Of a stretch of 64,000 nt of DNA, positions 1 through 8,102 are shown piece after piece (positions within the stretch are counted from its first letter, which is position 1; each line of letters starts with the position of its first letter). The stretch spans positions 1 to 64,000 of the forward strand of contig NZ_CANMRQ010000019.1 of assembly GCF_947500325.1 (NCBI RefSeq). Reading direction: 5' to 3'. Both the position numbers and the translations under genes were made by a program. Below the pieces are notes generated by a model that saw only the letters and a program-made list of their open reading frames with translations, searched no databases and was not told where the DNA came from. This DNA is from an uncultured Lacinutrix sp. GTDB lineage: Bacteria > Bacteroidota > Bacteroidia > Flavobacteriales > Flavobacteriaceae.

Positions 1-57
1 ATTCGTACAACCTAATAAAACACATATTAGAACTAAGATTAATATTTTTGGTTTCAT
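1..57 (-). CDS. Start of a lipoprotein gene, cut by the left edge
   Basis: Only the first 19 codons are present. They encode a typical lipoprotein signal peptide, with a basic start (MKPK), a run of Leu/Ile/Val and a lipobox ending LLGC followed by T-N. The ATG lies about 20 nt after the sequence GTTGTGTACAATT, which matches the way genes start inside the cassettes at 44-64 kb. The gene is therefore probably the first cassette gene downstream of the recombinase. The rest lies outside the window, so its function cannot be given. Confidence 0.6.
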   Translation of the reverse strand, partial: MKPKILILVLICVLLGCTN

Positions 58-70
58 TCACTTTAATTGT

Positions 71-110
71 ACACAACAATGTTATAATAGCAATTGCTAT
101 TATATTCCAT
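71..110 (-). repeat. Putative attI/attC-like boundary downstream of the recombinase
   Basis: Read on the minus strand, the sequence holds a perfect 22-bp palindrome (83-104, half-site TATAATAGCAA) and then ACATTGTTGTGTACAATT. The part at 73-86 (ACAACAATGTTATA on the plus strand) is identical to 46977-46990, the boundary that opens the first cassette array. GTTGTGT would be the R' core. Unlike normal attC sites, no R'' partner is visible, so this may be the primary attI-type site. The palindrome could instead be the transcription terminator of the recombinase gene, although no T-tract follows it. Confidence 0.45.
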
Positions 111-117
111 GTATTTA

Positions 118-1245
118 CTACAAATCTAGTGGATTTTTAATTGATTTAAAATTGTTTACTGCTACTTGAGTATATATTTCTGTTGTTTTTGTACTACTAT
201 GACCTAAAAGAGTTTGAATATATCTTAAATCTGTACCATTTTCTAATAGATGAGTAGCGAAGCTATGCCTTAGCATATGTGGGGTTACTCTTTTGCTTAT
301 TTTAGATTTTTTTGCTGCTTTAACTACGATTTCTTTTACGCTACTTCCGCTATATTTATTTCCTTTTAATCCCTCAAATAAATATTCTTTTGGATTCCAT
401 TTCTTATAATATATTCTTAGTTCTTTTAATACGGTTTTTGATAGTAAGGAATATCTATCTTTATTATTCTTTGCATTTTTGATATGGATCAACATCCTTT
501 TACTATCTATATCTTCAATTCTTAAATTTAATAATTCACTTCTACGTAATCCAGCAGAATATAATAAACTTACTATGCAACGATGTTTTATGTTATTGGT
601 ATTGGCAATTATAGTGAGTATTTCTTCTTTAGAAAGTACTTGTGGGAGTTTCTGTTCTTTTCTTGGTCGTTCTATACTATAAAACCTATTGGGCATTCCC
701 ATGACAACCTCGTAGTAAAATTTTATACTATTGATGGTTTGGTTTATATAACTATTGGATTTGTTTTCTTGGATGAGTATTTGTAGATATTTTCTTATTT
801 CTTGTTCAGATAGCGTTACAATATCTTTAAGTGGGTAGTGATTGATAAAATTTTCGAACAACGAGATATATATTTTACAGGTGTTTAAGGCATATCGTTT
901 AAGTTCTAATTTTATCAAATAGTCTTCAGGGGCATATTTATAGGAAGCCTTTTTAGCTCTGTTGCGATACCAATTGATATCTACAGGCTGATTGTCACGT
1001 ATTGCTTTTTCTTTAAAGAAAGAGTTTCCATTGACCCAAGCTACTCCTCTAAATTTGTTAAAAATGATATTAAGATTGTCTTTGGTATTAATAATGTATA
1101 CCATAGAGAATTTCTTACTCCATCTAGGGTTGGGAAGCTCTTTTATTAAGGCTTGAATTACTTTATCAGGTGAAAATTGTATCCCAATCATTTTTTGATT
1201 ATCAATCAATAAATGCTTCAGAGTAATATGTTTAGTAAGGTTCAT
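118..1245 (-). CDS. Tyrosine recombinase (Xer/phage-integrase fold), candidate cassette integrase
   Basis: DNA-breaking-rejoining enzyme of 375 residues. The catalytic set is visible: Arg234 (AGLRRSE), Lys near 262 (NNKDRY), His323 and Arg326 (HMLRH), His349 (LGHSS) and the nucleophile Tyr358 (EIYTQ). A SAM-like core-binding domain covers about 105-190. The first 100 residues are an extension not found in XerC/D. From the Lys to the first His there are 61 residues, close to XerD and far shorter than IntI1, so the IntI-specific insertion is missing. The C-terminus (NPLDL) resembles the IntI ending. A cassette-like boundary follows the stop codon directly. It may be the integrase of the cassette arrays or an unrelated resident recombinase. 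Confidence 0.9.
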   Translation of the reverse strand: MNLTKHITLKHLLIDNQKMIGIQFSPDKVIQALIKELPNPRWSKKFSMVYIINTKDNLNIIFNKFRGVAWVNGNSFFKEKAIRDNQPVDINWYRNRAKKASYKYAPEDYLIKLELKRYALNTCKIYISLFENFINHYPLKDIVTLSEQEIRKYLQILIQENKSNSYINQTINSIKFYYEVVMGMPNRFYSIERPRKEQKLPQVLSKEEILTIIANTNNIKHRCIVSLLYSAGLRRSELLNLRIEDIDSKRMLIHIKNAKNNKDRYSLLSKTVLKELRIYYKKWNPKEYLFEGLKGNKYSGSSVKEIVVKAAKKSKISKRVTPHMLRHSFATHLLENGTDLRYIQTLLGHSSTKTTEIYTQVAVNNFKSIKNPLDL

Positions 1246-1338
1246 GTTACAAAAAAGCGATATTTAATAATTATAGTAGTATTTTAATCGCATACTATTC
1301 GTATAATATTTAATTAATATTAATTGAAAAGAAAAGTT

Positions 1339-1707
1339 ATGACTATATGTCCACATTGTAATTCTAAAATTATAGGCAGATCTGATAAGAAATATTGTTC
1401 TATACACTGTAAATCTGCTTATCAATATCAAAAACGAAAATTAGAAGATTCGCTATATTACGTAATAGACAAAAAATTAAAAACGAACCGAAAGCTCTTA
1501 AAAGCATATAATAAATCTGGGAAATCTACAGTGCGAAAAGATAGATTGCTAGCAGAAGGTTTTGATCCACAGTATTTTACTCATTATTGGAAAAATAGTA
1601 AAGGACAAGTTTATCTTTTTTGTTATGAATATGGTTTTTTAGATTTAAAAGAGAATATAAAAGAAAAATACCTTTTAATAACCTGGCAAGAGTATATGAG
1701 TCGTTAG
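1339..1707 (+). CDS. Small zinc-finger-like protein, unknown function
   Basis: A 122-residue protein if the ATG at 1339 is used; the frame is open to a TTG at 1324. The N-terminus has a CPHC pair and a second C-x3-HC pair (KKYCSIHCK) about 17 residues on, so a treble-clef or zinc-ribbon knuckle is likely. The rest is basic and helical (QYQKRKLED, KLKTNRKLLKAYNKSGK) and ends in an aromatic segment. It is divergent from the recombinase gene. I do not recognise a named family. DNA or RNA binding is a reasonable guess from the zinc knuckle and charge. Confidence 0.75.
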   Translation: MTICPHCNSKIIGRSDKKYCSIHCKSAYQYQKRKLEDSLYYVIDKKLKTNRKLLKAYNKSGKSTVRKDRLLAEGFDPQYFTHYWKNSKGQVYLFCYEYGFLDLKENIKEKYLLITWQEYMSR

Positions 1708-1743
1708 TTATTAAATTTTAAACAAAAACAGGCTAAAAAAACA

Positions 1744-1771
1744 AAAACCTCTTGAAAATCAAGAGGTTTTA
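1744..1771. terminator. Bidirectional terminator hairpin
   Basis: AAAACCTCTTG and CAAGAGGTTTT form an 11-bp stem around a short A-rich loop, with A- and T-tracts on the two sides. It sits between the converging zinc-finger gene and tRNA-Met and can serve both. Confidence 0.75.
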
Positions 1772-1774
1772 TTG

Positions 1775-1848
1775 TAGCGAGAACGAGATTTGAACTCGTG
1801 ACCTCCGGGTTATGAATCCGACGCTCTAACCAACTGAGCTACCTCGCC
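1775..1848 (-). tRNA. tRNA-Met (CAT)
   Basis: Cloverleaf on the minus strand with acceptor GGCGAGG, D-arm GCTC..GAGC, anticodon loop TTCATAA and a T-arm with GTTCAAAT. The anticodon is CAU. Elongator Met is the plain reading; a tRNA-Ile whose CAU is modified by TilS is not excluded by eye. CCA is not encoded. The closing pair of the anticodon stem is A-C. Confidence 0.93.
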
Positions 1849-2025
1849 ATTTATTGAGGGTGCAAATATAAAAACAAATTTAGAGTGCGCAAACATAAAA
1901 GTGAATAAAAATATTTATTTAAAATGTTTCCAAAAAGGTATTACTCAAATTAAAAATAATTAATTGTTTTGGTGTTTATTTCGTATTAATGTATATATTG
2001 AGCAAAATATTTTTAATACCAACCA

Positions 2026-2412
2026 ATGGACGATAAAGTTAAATACGAATTAGAATTCCCTATACACGCCTCACCAAGTTTATTATATCAATACATTTCT
2101 ACACCTTCAGGATTGTCTGAGTGGTTTGCAGATAATGTGAATTCTCGTGGAGAACTTTTTAAGTTTATATGGGATGGAGCAGAAGAACAAGCTAAACTGC
2201 TAACTAAAAAGAGTGGAGAACGTATTAAATTTAGATGGTTAGAAGATGAAGATGAACCTTATTATTTTGAAATAAGAATTCAAGTAGACGAAATCACAAA
2301 AGATGTATCTATTATGGTTACAGATTTTGCTGAAGAAGATGAAATAGAAGAAGGAAAAATGCTTTGGGAAAATCAAATTTCAGGATTAAAACAAGTATTA
2401 GGTTCTGCTTAA
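2026..2412 (+). CDS. START-like (SRPBCC/AHSA1-type) domain protein
   Basis: A 128-residue acidic protein with the helix-grip layout: an N-terminal strand (KYELEFPIHASPSLLYQYIS), the motif SGLSEWFADNV typical of the AHSA1/START-like group, a strand with WLEDEDEPYYFEI, and a long C-terminal helix (WENQISGLKQVLGS). Such proteins bind hydrophobic ligands or act as chaperone co-factors; the ligand here is unknown. It is a single gene ended by the terminator at 2440. Confidence 0.85.
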   Translation: MDDKVKYELEFPIHASPSLLYQYISTPSGLSEWFADNVNSRGELFKFIWDGAEEQAKLLTKKSGERIKFRWLEDEDEPYYFEIRIQVDEITKDVSIMVTDFAEEDEIEEGKMLWENQISGLKQVLGSA

Positions 2413-2439
2413 ATAATTATAGATTTTAAACTTATATTT

Positions 2440-2468
2440 GTCCTGATTTTTGATCAGGACTTTTTTTT
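2440..2468 (+). terminator. Intrinsic terminator abutting a start codon
   Basis: GTCCTGAT and ATCAGGAC form an 8-bp stem with a 5-nt loop, followed by eight T. The next base is the A of the ATG of the aminotransferase gene at 2469, so the T-tract forms its whole leader. Confidence 0.85.
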
Positions 2469-3311
2469 ATGATAAATATTAATGGAAATTTTAGCGAAAA
2501 TAATTCGGTTTTAACATTTGAAAACCGTGGTTATAGCTATGGAGATGCATTATTTGAAACTATTAAGGTATCGCATGGCAAGATATTATTTTTAGAAGAC
2601 CATTATTTTAGGCTTATGGCATCTATGCGTATTATGCGTATGGAAATACCTATGCATTTTACAATGGAATTTTTTGAGGAAGAAATAATTAAAACAATCA
2701 CTAAAAATGAGTTGGCAAATGCTTCTTCAAGAGTTAAAATTCAAATACATAGAAATGTTGGAGGCTTATATCTACCAACAAATATTGATGTTAGTTTTAT
2801 AATATCTGCAAAAGCCTTAGAAAGTGACTTCTATTTATTGAATGATAATACATATGAAGTTGATTTATTTAAAGATTTTTATGTCTCACCAAGTCTACTA
2901 TCAACGCTAAAAACTAATAATAAAGCTTTAAATGTTGTCGCTAGTATTTATGCTAAAGAGAATGATTTAGATAATTGCTTATTATTAAATACTAACAAAA
3001 ATGTAGTAGAAGCACTTAATGGTAATATTTTCTTAGTAAAAGGTAATACTATAAAAACGCCACCTTTAGCAGATGGTTGTTTAAAAGGAGTGATGAGACA
3101 GCAGTTATTAAATCTTTTAGAGTTATTACCAGATTACACTTTAGAAGAAGTGTCAATCTCGCCATTCGAATTACAAAAAGCAGATGAATTATTTATAACA
3201 AATGTGATTACTGGTATTCAGTCAATTACAAAATATAGAAAAAAGACATTTGGAAATGAAGTAGCTAAAATGTTACTTCAAAAAATAAACGTGAAGATAA
3301 GGTTAGGTTAA
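2469..3311 (+). CDS. Class IV aminotransferase (PabC/BCAT/DAAT fold)
   Basis: PLP enzyme of 280 residues. It has the class IV opening (FENRGYSYGDALFETIKV), the PLP lysine region (STLKTNNKALNVVA, Lys about 157) and the glycine-rich cofactor loop (VVEALNGNIFLV). The family includes 4-amino-4-deoxychorismate lyase, branched-chain aminotransferases and D-amino acid transaminases; the sequence alone does not choose between them, although the length fits a lyase or BCAT-like protein. Its ATG follows directly on a terminator T-tract, so expression may depend on read-through. It overlaps the converging YqgE gene by 4 nt at its end. Confidence 0.85.
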   Translation: MININGNFSENNSVLTFENRGYSYGDALFETIKVSHGKILFLEDHYFRLMASMRIMRMEIPMHFTMEFFEEEIIKTITKNELANASSRVKIQIHRNVGGLYLPTNIDVSFIISAKALESDFYLLNDNTYEVDLFKDFYVSPSLLSTLKTNNKALNVVASIYAKENDLDNCLLLNTNKNVVEALNGNIFLVKGNTIKTPPLADGCLKGVMRQQLLNLLELLPDYTLEEVSISPFELQKADELFITNVITGIQSITKYRKKTFGNEVAKMLLQKINVKIRLG

Positions 3312-3868
3312 TTATAACTTGGGTTTTCTGGAGCATTAGACCAAATACTATAATCGCCACCAAACTCTACCATTTTTTCTTTCCAGAAAAACTCATAGTC
3401 TTTTTCTATAATCGATTTTTTGTAAATGTTTTTAGTTACTACCCATGAATTAGATTTTAACTCATTTTCTAATTGGTTAGTTTCCCATCCAGAATACCCT
3501 AAAAAGAACTTGATATCTTTCTCACTAATTTTGCCTTCCGTTATTAATTTTGAAACTTCTGCAAAATCGCCGCCCCAATAGATTCCTAAAGAAATCTCTA
3601 TACTATTAGGTATAAGTTCTGGTACTTTATGAATAAAATATAAATTATCCTGTTCTACTGGACCGCCATTGTATACTTTAAAAGCTGTTTCAATTTCTGG
3701 AATTAAGTCATTTATAGTATAATCCAAAGGTTTATTTAAAATAAAACCTATTGAGCCTTCGTCGGAATGATCTGTTAATAAAACAATAGAGCGGTTAAAA
3801 GATAAGTCACCTATTATCGATGGTTCTGCGACTAACAAATCTCCTTTTGTTGGTTTAGTTGAAATCAT
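3308..3868 (-). CDS. YqgE/AlgH family protein
   Basis: A 186-residue protein with the YqgE signature: an N-terminal P-x-KGDLLVAEPSIIGDLSFNRSIVLL segment, then the GSIGFILNKPL loop, YNGGPVEQDNLYFIH, and GYSGWETNQLENEL. The family is widely conserved, of uncertain biochemical role, and named for a link to alginate regulation in Pseudomonas. Length and motif order are normal. It is tail-to-tail with the class IV aminotransferase. Confidence 0.92.
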   Translation of the reverse strand: MISTKPTKGDLLVAEPSIIGDLSFNRSIVLLTDHSDEGSIGFILNKPLDYTINDLIPEIETAFKVYNGGPVEQDNLYFIHKVPELIPNSIEISLGIYWGGDFAEVSKLITEGKISEKDIKFFLGYSGWETNQLENELKSNSWVVTKNIYKKSIIEKDYEFFWKEKMVEFGGDYSIWSNAPENPSYN

Positions 3869-3962
3869 AAAAAAGAAATTTATCTAATAAATGTAAACTT
3901 TATTTATTAAAAAACCAATTGTTTGCTTGTTATAAAACACCTTGAGAAAGGTGTAAAATGAA

Positions 3963-3986
3963 AAAAGCCTTCATAATGAAGGCTTT
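3963..3986 (-). terminator. Terminator of the HU gene
   Basis: AAGCCTTCAT and ATGAAGGCTT form a 10-bp stem, followed on the minus strand by TTTTTTC. It lies about 25 nt after the HU stop codon. A weaker hairpin (CACCTT/AAGGTG) is next to it. Confidence 0.8.
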
Positions 3987-4010
3987 AATACTATAAAAAT
4001 GTAGTAAAAC

Positions 4011-4283
4011 TTAGTTTACTGCACTTGCTAAATCAGATCCAGCTTTAAACTTAACAACGTTTTTAGCTTTGATTTTGATAGTCTTTCCAGTTTGAGGGTT
4101 TCTTCCATCTCTTGCAGCTCTTTTAGAAACTGACCAAGATCCAAATCCTACTAAAGAAACTCTGTCACCTTTTTGTAAAGCACCTTCAATTTCAATTAAC
4201 GCACATTCTAAAGCTTTTTTTGAAGCTGCTTTAGTAATTCCTGCGTGTTCTGCCATAGCATCGATTAAATCTGTTTTGTTCAT
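4011..4283 (-). CDS. HU-family DNA-binding protein
   Basis: Nucleoid protein of 90 residues, the normal HU length. It has MNKTDLIDAMAEHAGITKAASKKAL, the VSLVGFGSWSVSKRAARDGRNPQTGK beta-arm region with the conserved RNPQTG tip, and the KFKAGSDL end. It bends and compacts DNA as a dimer. It is a single-gene unit with its own strong promoter at 4342-4371 and its own terminator. Confidence 0.96.
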   Translation of the reverse strand: MNKTDLIDAMAEHAGITKAASKKALECALIEIEGALQKGDRVSLVGFGSWSVSKRAARDGRNPQTGKTIKIKAKNVVKFKAGSDLASAVN

Positions 4284-4341
4284 AATTTAAATTTTAATTA
4301 TTAATAAATAGTTGGTAAACAATATTTTGTTAAATCCTCTA

Positions 4342-4371
4342 CAAATTTATACGGATTATGCTACTATGCAA
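4342..4371 (-). promoter_or_regulatory. Bacteroidota-type promoter of HU
   Basis: Minus strand: TTG, 19 nt, then TAAATTTG. This matches the -33 TTG and -7 TANNTTTG consensus of the Bacteroidota housekeeping sigma factor. It ends about 58 nt before the HU start. Confidence 0.8.
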
Positions 4372-4475
4372 GTAATAGCAAGGGAAATACCCTATTTTGT
4401 TGATAACTTCGGTCATTTGTTAATAAAGGAGTGTTGTTTTTTGCGTTTTTTAACTTTGTTAGCAATGATAAGGCT

Positions 4476-5432
4476 TTACAGCATTTTTGCATCATTTTCA
4501 AAATGATAACCATTTAAAAGCGATTTTACATCCATGGTTCGCTTACCTGGTAACTTAATATCTAATATTTTTATAAAGCCCTCTTTTACAGAAACTTTGA
4601 CTTCTTTTTTTGAAAAAACGATGCTGCCAATGTCATGTTTATGCTCTTTTATCTCTTTTTCGGTTGTATATATTTTTACATCTAATACAGCATCTCCGTT
4701 ATGTAACTCACACCAAGCAGCAGGATATGGACTTAAACCACGTATCTTATTATATATAGTATCTATAGATGCAGTCCAATCTATTTTGCAGTTGTTTTTA
4801 TTAAGTTTGTATGCCGTTTTACTAATGGCATCTTCAGGCTGTGGCGTAGTCTTTACTTTATCTGTTTCAATTAGTTTTACAGTTTTAATAACTAATTCAC
4901 TGCCTATTATCATTAATTTATCATGCAGGCTACCTGCATTTTCATCTGGTGTAATCTCTAATTCCTCTTGAAGAATCATTTCGCCAGTATCTATTTTTTT
5001 ATCAATAAAAAATGTCGAAACACCTGTTTTTTCTTCACCATTAATTATGGCCCAATTAATTGGTGCAGCACCACGGTAATTTGGTAATAGAGATGCATGA
5101 AGATTAAAAGTTCCATATTTTGGCATTTGCCATACAATTTCTGGAAGCATTCTAAAAGCAACTACTATTTGTAAATTGGCTTTAAGTGCTTTTAATTCTG
5201 TAATGAAATCGTCACTCTTTAAATTGGTAGGTTGTAAAATGTTTAAATGTTTAGATTCAGCAAATGTTTTAACTGCACTTTTGTTAAGTTTTCTACCTCG
5301 CCCAGCTGGTTTATCTGGAGCAGTAATAACACCAACAATATTGAAATCGTTTTCTAAAAGTGTTTGTAAAGTGGTTACAGCAAAATCTGGTGTACCCATA
5401 AAAACAATGCGTAAGTCTCTTTTTTTTGTCAT
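4476..5432 (-). CDS. fmt: Methionyl-tRNA formyltransferase
   Basis: Formylates Met-tRNA(fMet) with 10-formyl-tetrahydrofolate for translation initiation. At 318 residues it has family length. It shows the N-terminal Rossmann start (RIVFMGTPDFAV), the catalytic segment HASLLPNYRGAAPINWAI, and the IDTGEM motif. The C-terminal OB-like domain starts near residue 205 (YNKIRGLSPYPAAWC). The start codon overlaps the recQ stop by one base (TAATG), which indicates translational coupling. Confidence 0.97.
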   Translation of the reverse strand: MTKKRDLRIVFMGTPDFAVTTLQTLLENDFNIVGVITAPDKPAGRGRKLNKSAVKTFAESKHLNILQPTNLKSDDFITELKALKANLQIVVAFRMLPEIVWQMPKYGTFNLHASLLPNYRGAAPINWAIINGEEKTGVSTFFIDKKIDTGEMILQEELEITPDENAGSLHDKLMIIGSELVIKTVKLIETDKVKTTPQPEDAISKTAYKLNKNNCKIDWTASIDTIYNKIRGLSPYPAAWCELHNGDAVLDVKIYTTEKEIKEHKHDIGSIVFSKKEVKVSVKEGFIKILDIKLPGKRTMDVKSLLNGYHFENDAKML

Positions 5433-7333
5433 TATATATGTGCTAATTTATAGGTGTTTGTTTTTGTAATACTTATTATTCTTAATTCTAATAGTTCTTT
5501 AATGGTATTATTTATTTGATTTTCAGAGTAATCTAGTTGCTCAAGTAAACTTCTAGACGATAAATCACCATTCTCTAATGCTTTAATAATACTTTGTTTT
5601 ATAACTTTAGAATCAACTGTTTTAGATCCTTTTCTTTGAATACAAACAGAGCAAATACCACAAGCATCAATATCTTGTTCTCCAAAATAGGAGAGTAGTT
5701 GTATACTTTTACAAAGGTCATCATTATTTATATAGTTTAATATAGAAAGTACTTGTTTTTCTTTTAAAGTATTTTGTTGCTTAATAATTGTAGAGATTCT
5801 ATTAATGGTTTTGTCGTCTTCACGAGGTTCTAAATAGGTTATTTGCGCATCTGTTTTAGAGTTTTTTAAGGTAATGATTTCTGCTTTCTCTAATTGGTGT
5901 AATACCGCAAAAACAGCCTCTTCTTTAACTGAAGCTTTGTCTGCTATAAGATTTGTATTTATTTTAGTCTCTTGCTCAAAAATACCACCGTAAGTTCTTA
6001 AAATAGATTTTACAATAGTGTTACTGTCTTTATGAGTTTCTAAATAACTAAATAAAGCAGTATTGCTAACAATAAAATGTACTAATGTTCTTTGATTAAA
6101 TTGTTTAGAAAGAGAAATAACACTTGTTCTGTCTAATAATAATAAAGCGTTATAGGCCAAGATGGTATTAAACTTATAAGTTTTACAAAAAGTATTAAAA
6201 TTGAAATCAAAAACATTATCAACGCCTTCACCGTAAGACACTTGAAAATAACTACTTAGTTTTCTGTAAATAGTTTTAATAAAACTAACACTAGGTAATA
6301 CTTTTAAAAACTGATTTTTTACTAATAGTTCATCACTATTGTTTTTTAAAATAACAGCAAATGCTTTGTTTCCATTTCTACCGGCACGGCCAGCTTCTTG
6401 AAAGTAACTTTCCATACTTTCTGGTAGATTTAAATGTATAACCGTTTTAACATCAGGTTTGTCTATACCCATACCAAAAGCATTGGTTGCAACCATGATT
6501 TGCTTTCTGTTTTGCATCCAACTCTCAAGAGCATTATCTTTTTCTGCATGAGATAATCCACCGTGATAATAAATAGAACTATAACCTTTACTTTCTAGAA
6601 AAGAACTTATTTCAAGTGTTGCTCTCCTATTTCTAACATATATTATAGATGGTGCTGGATTTTTTTTAAGAATGGCTTCTAATTTATAGTATTTATCTTC
6701 TTCATGAAAAACCATATAGGCTAGGTTAGACCTTACAAAAGATTGCTTAAAACATTTTGGGCTAATAAAATCGAGTTCTTTTATAATATCATCAACAACT
6801 TCAGGAGTAGCACTTGCTGTTAAAGCTATTACATTTACAGTAGGTTGTATTTCTCGTAGCTTTACTATGTTTTTATAGCTAGGCCTAAAATCATTTCCCC
6901 ATTGGCTAATACAATGTGCTTCGTCTATAGCTATAAGGTTAACATTCATTTGTCTAATACGCTCTTGTACTATATCTTGTTGTAACCGTTCTGGAGATAA
7001 ATACAAAAATTTATAATTCCCATAAATACAATTATCTAACATGGTGTCCAATTGCGAATAAGAAATCCCACTAGTTAAAGCCATTGCTTTTATACCTTTA
7101 TCTTGTAAGGCTTGAACTTGGTTTTTCATTAATGCGACTAAAGGAGAGATTACTATACAAATACCATCTTTAGCTAAAGCAGGTATTTGAAAACATATAG
7201 ATTTTCCGCCGCCAGTTGGTAATAATGCGAAAGTGTCTTCGCCTTTTAAAACCGAATTTATAATATCCTCTTGAAGTGGTTTAAATGAAGTAAATTTCCA
7301 ATAACGTTCTAATATGTTTATTGGATGTTGCAT
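5432..7333 (-). CDS. recQ: RecQ-type ATP-dependent DNA helicase
   Basis: A 3'-5' superfamily 2 helicase of 633 residues. Motifs: Walker A LPTGGGKSICFQIP, DEAH box with the RecQ aromatic-rich loop (IDEAHCISQWGNDFRPSY), motif V NAFGMGIDKPDVKTVIH and motif VI QEAGRAGRNG. A zinc-binding cysteine set follows (CKS..CGICSVC). No clear HRDC domain is seen at the C-terminus, as in many short Bacteroidota RecQ proteins. It is upstream of and coupled to fmt. A MITE-like element begins at its first codon's 5' edge. Confidence 0.95.
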   Translation of the reverse strand: MQHPINILERYWKFTSFKPLQEDIINSVLKGEDTFALLPTGGGKSICFQIPALAKDGICIVISPLVALMKNQVQALQDKGIKAMALTSGISYSQLDTMLDNCIYGNYKFLYLSPERLQQDIVQERIRQMNVNLIAIDEAHCISQWGNDFRPSYKNIVKLREIQPTVNVIALTASATPEVVDDIIKELDFISPKCFKQSFVRSNLAYMVFHEEDKYYKLEAILKKNPAPSIIYVRNRRATLEISSFLESKGYSSIYYHGGLSHAEKDNALESWMQNRKQIMVATNAFGMGIDKPDVKTVIHLNLPESMESYFQEAGRAGRNGNKAFAVILKNNSDELLVKNQFLKVLPSVSFIKTIYRKLSSYFQVSYGEGVDNVFDFNFNTFCKTYKFNTILAYNALLLLDRTSVISLSKQFNQRTLVHFIVSNTALFSYLETHKDSNTIVKSILRTYGGIFEQETKINTNLIADKASVKEEAVFAVLHQLEKAEIITLKNSKTDAQITYLEPREDDKTINRISTIIKQQNTLKEKQVLSILNYINNDDLCKSIQLLSYFGEQDIDACGICSVCIQRKGSKTVDSKVIKQSIIKALENGDLSSRSLLEQLDYSENQINNTIKELLELRIISITKTNTYKLAHI

Positions 7334-7496
7334 TAATACCTATTGAATTTGAAATTATGCTGGGTAAATTGAAATATTTTGCGCTTAATTGAGTTTAAAA
7401 AAAATAGCATAGTCAAAGCTACGGTTATATTTTTAAATGATAAGAAAGTGCAAAAAAAACTATTTTGATGTATCATTTCAAATTCAATAGGTATTA
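7334..7496. mobile_element. MITE-like element with 22-bp terminal inverted repeats
   Basis: The ends at 7334-7355 and 7475-7496 are perfect inverted copies of each other (left end TAATACCTATTGAATTTGAA followed by AT). They enclose about 119 bp of AT-rich, non-coding DNA. There is no transposase. The left end touches the recQ start codon and the right end contains the stop codon of the NTPase gene at 7494, so the insertion edge has become part of that gene. A plain long hairpin terminator would be smaller and have a short loop. Confidence 0.7.
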
Positions 7497-8036
7497 TAAC
7501 GCTTTCACTACATTTATAATATGGTCTGCTCTTGATTCAATAGATCCAAAAGGAACATCTCTTAAGTTATAACCATACTTAGTATAGGTTTCTAAAAGCT
7601 TTTCATGAATTTCTAATGCTTGATCAAAATTTTCATAACGTTCACTATCACTAGTAAAAATATCTTGCCAAGGCGCTAAGATGAATACATAGTCATAGAT
7701 GTTTTCTTTACAGGCATTACGAAATAAATCGGGATAAGTATCACCTTTAAAATCCATATAAGCAGGAATATCCGGAATACCTCTATCTAAAAAAACAAAT
7801 TCATTCTTACTATTTACGGCTTCTACATGCTGCTTTATTCTACCTTCTAAAAGTAATTCACTAAATTGAATTGGGCTAGTAAGAAATAATTGTTCTATGC
7901 CATCTTCTCTAGCTTTTAATGTAATTTGTCTAGAGATTTCTTCAAAACAGGTAAACCCTCGATTCGTTAATTCGTTTATAATAGAGGTTTTACCGCTACC
8001 TGGACCACCAGTAATAACTATTGTTTTTGTATTCAA
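7494..8036 (-). CDS. P-loop NTPase (AAA_28 type)
   Basis: A 180-residue nucleotide-binding protein with Walker A GGPGSGKTS (residues 10-18) and a second acidic motif VFLDRGIPDIPAY near 85-97, as in NadR C-terminal or AAA_28 kinases. The C-terminus (PFGSIESRADHIINVV) is typical of the family. It could phosphorylate a nucleoside or small metabolite; the substrate is not evident. The stop codon is formed inside the right terminal repeat of the MITE-like element. Confidence 0.85.
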   Translation of the reverse strand: MNTKTIVITGGPGSGKTSIINELTNRGFTCFEEISRQITLKAREDGIEQLFLTSPIQFSELLLEGRIKQHVEAVNSKNEFVFLDRGIPDIPAYMDFKGDTYPDLFRNACKENIYDYVFILAPWQDIFTSDSERYENFDQALEIHEKLLETYTKYGYNLRDVPFGSIESRADHIINVVKAL

Positions 8037-8102
8037 TTATGGTATAATTTTAGCTGTAAAAATCGTAATAAAAAAGGTATAAAAAAAATGACAAGGATAA
8101 CT

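Noticed and set aside
479-786. Two plus-strand ORFs of 67 codons
   Set aside because: Both are antisense to the catalytic domain of the recombinase.
118-1245. Prophage or ICE integrase beside tRNA-Met
   Set aside because: No phage or conjugation genes are in the window, the tRNA 3' end is not duplicated near the recombinase, and the next genes are housekeeping. An element extending left of position 1 cannot be fully excluded.
4312-4506. Plus-strand ORF of 64 codons between HU and fmt
   Set aside because: It covers the HU promoter on the other strand and the 3' end of fmt; no family features.
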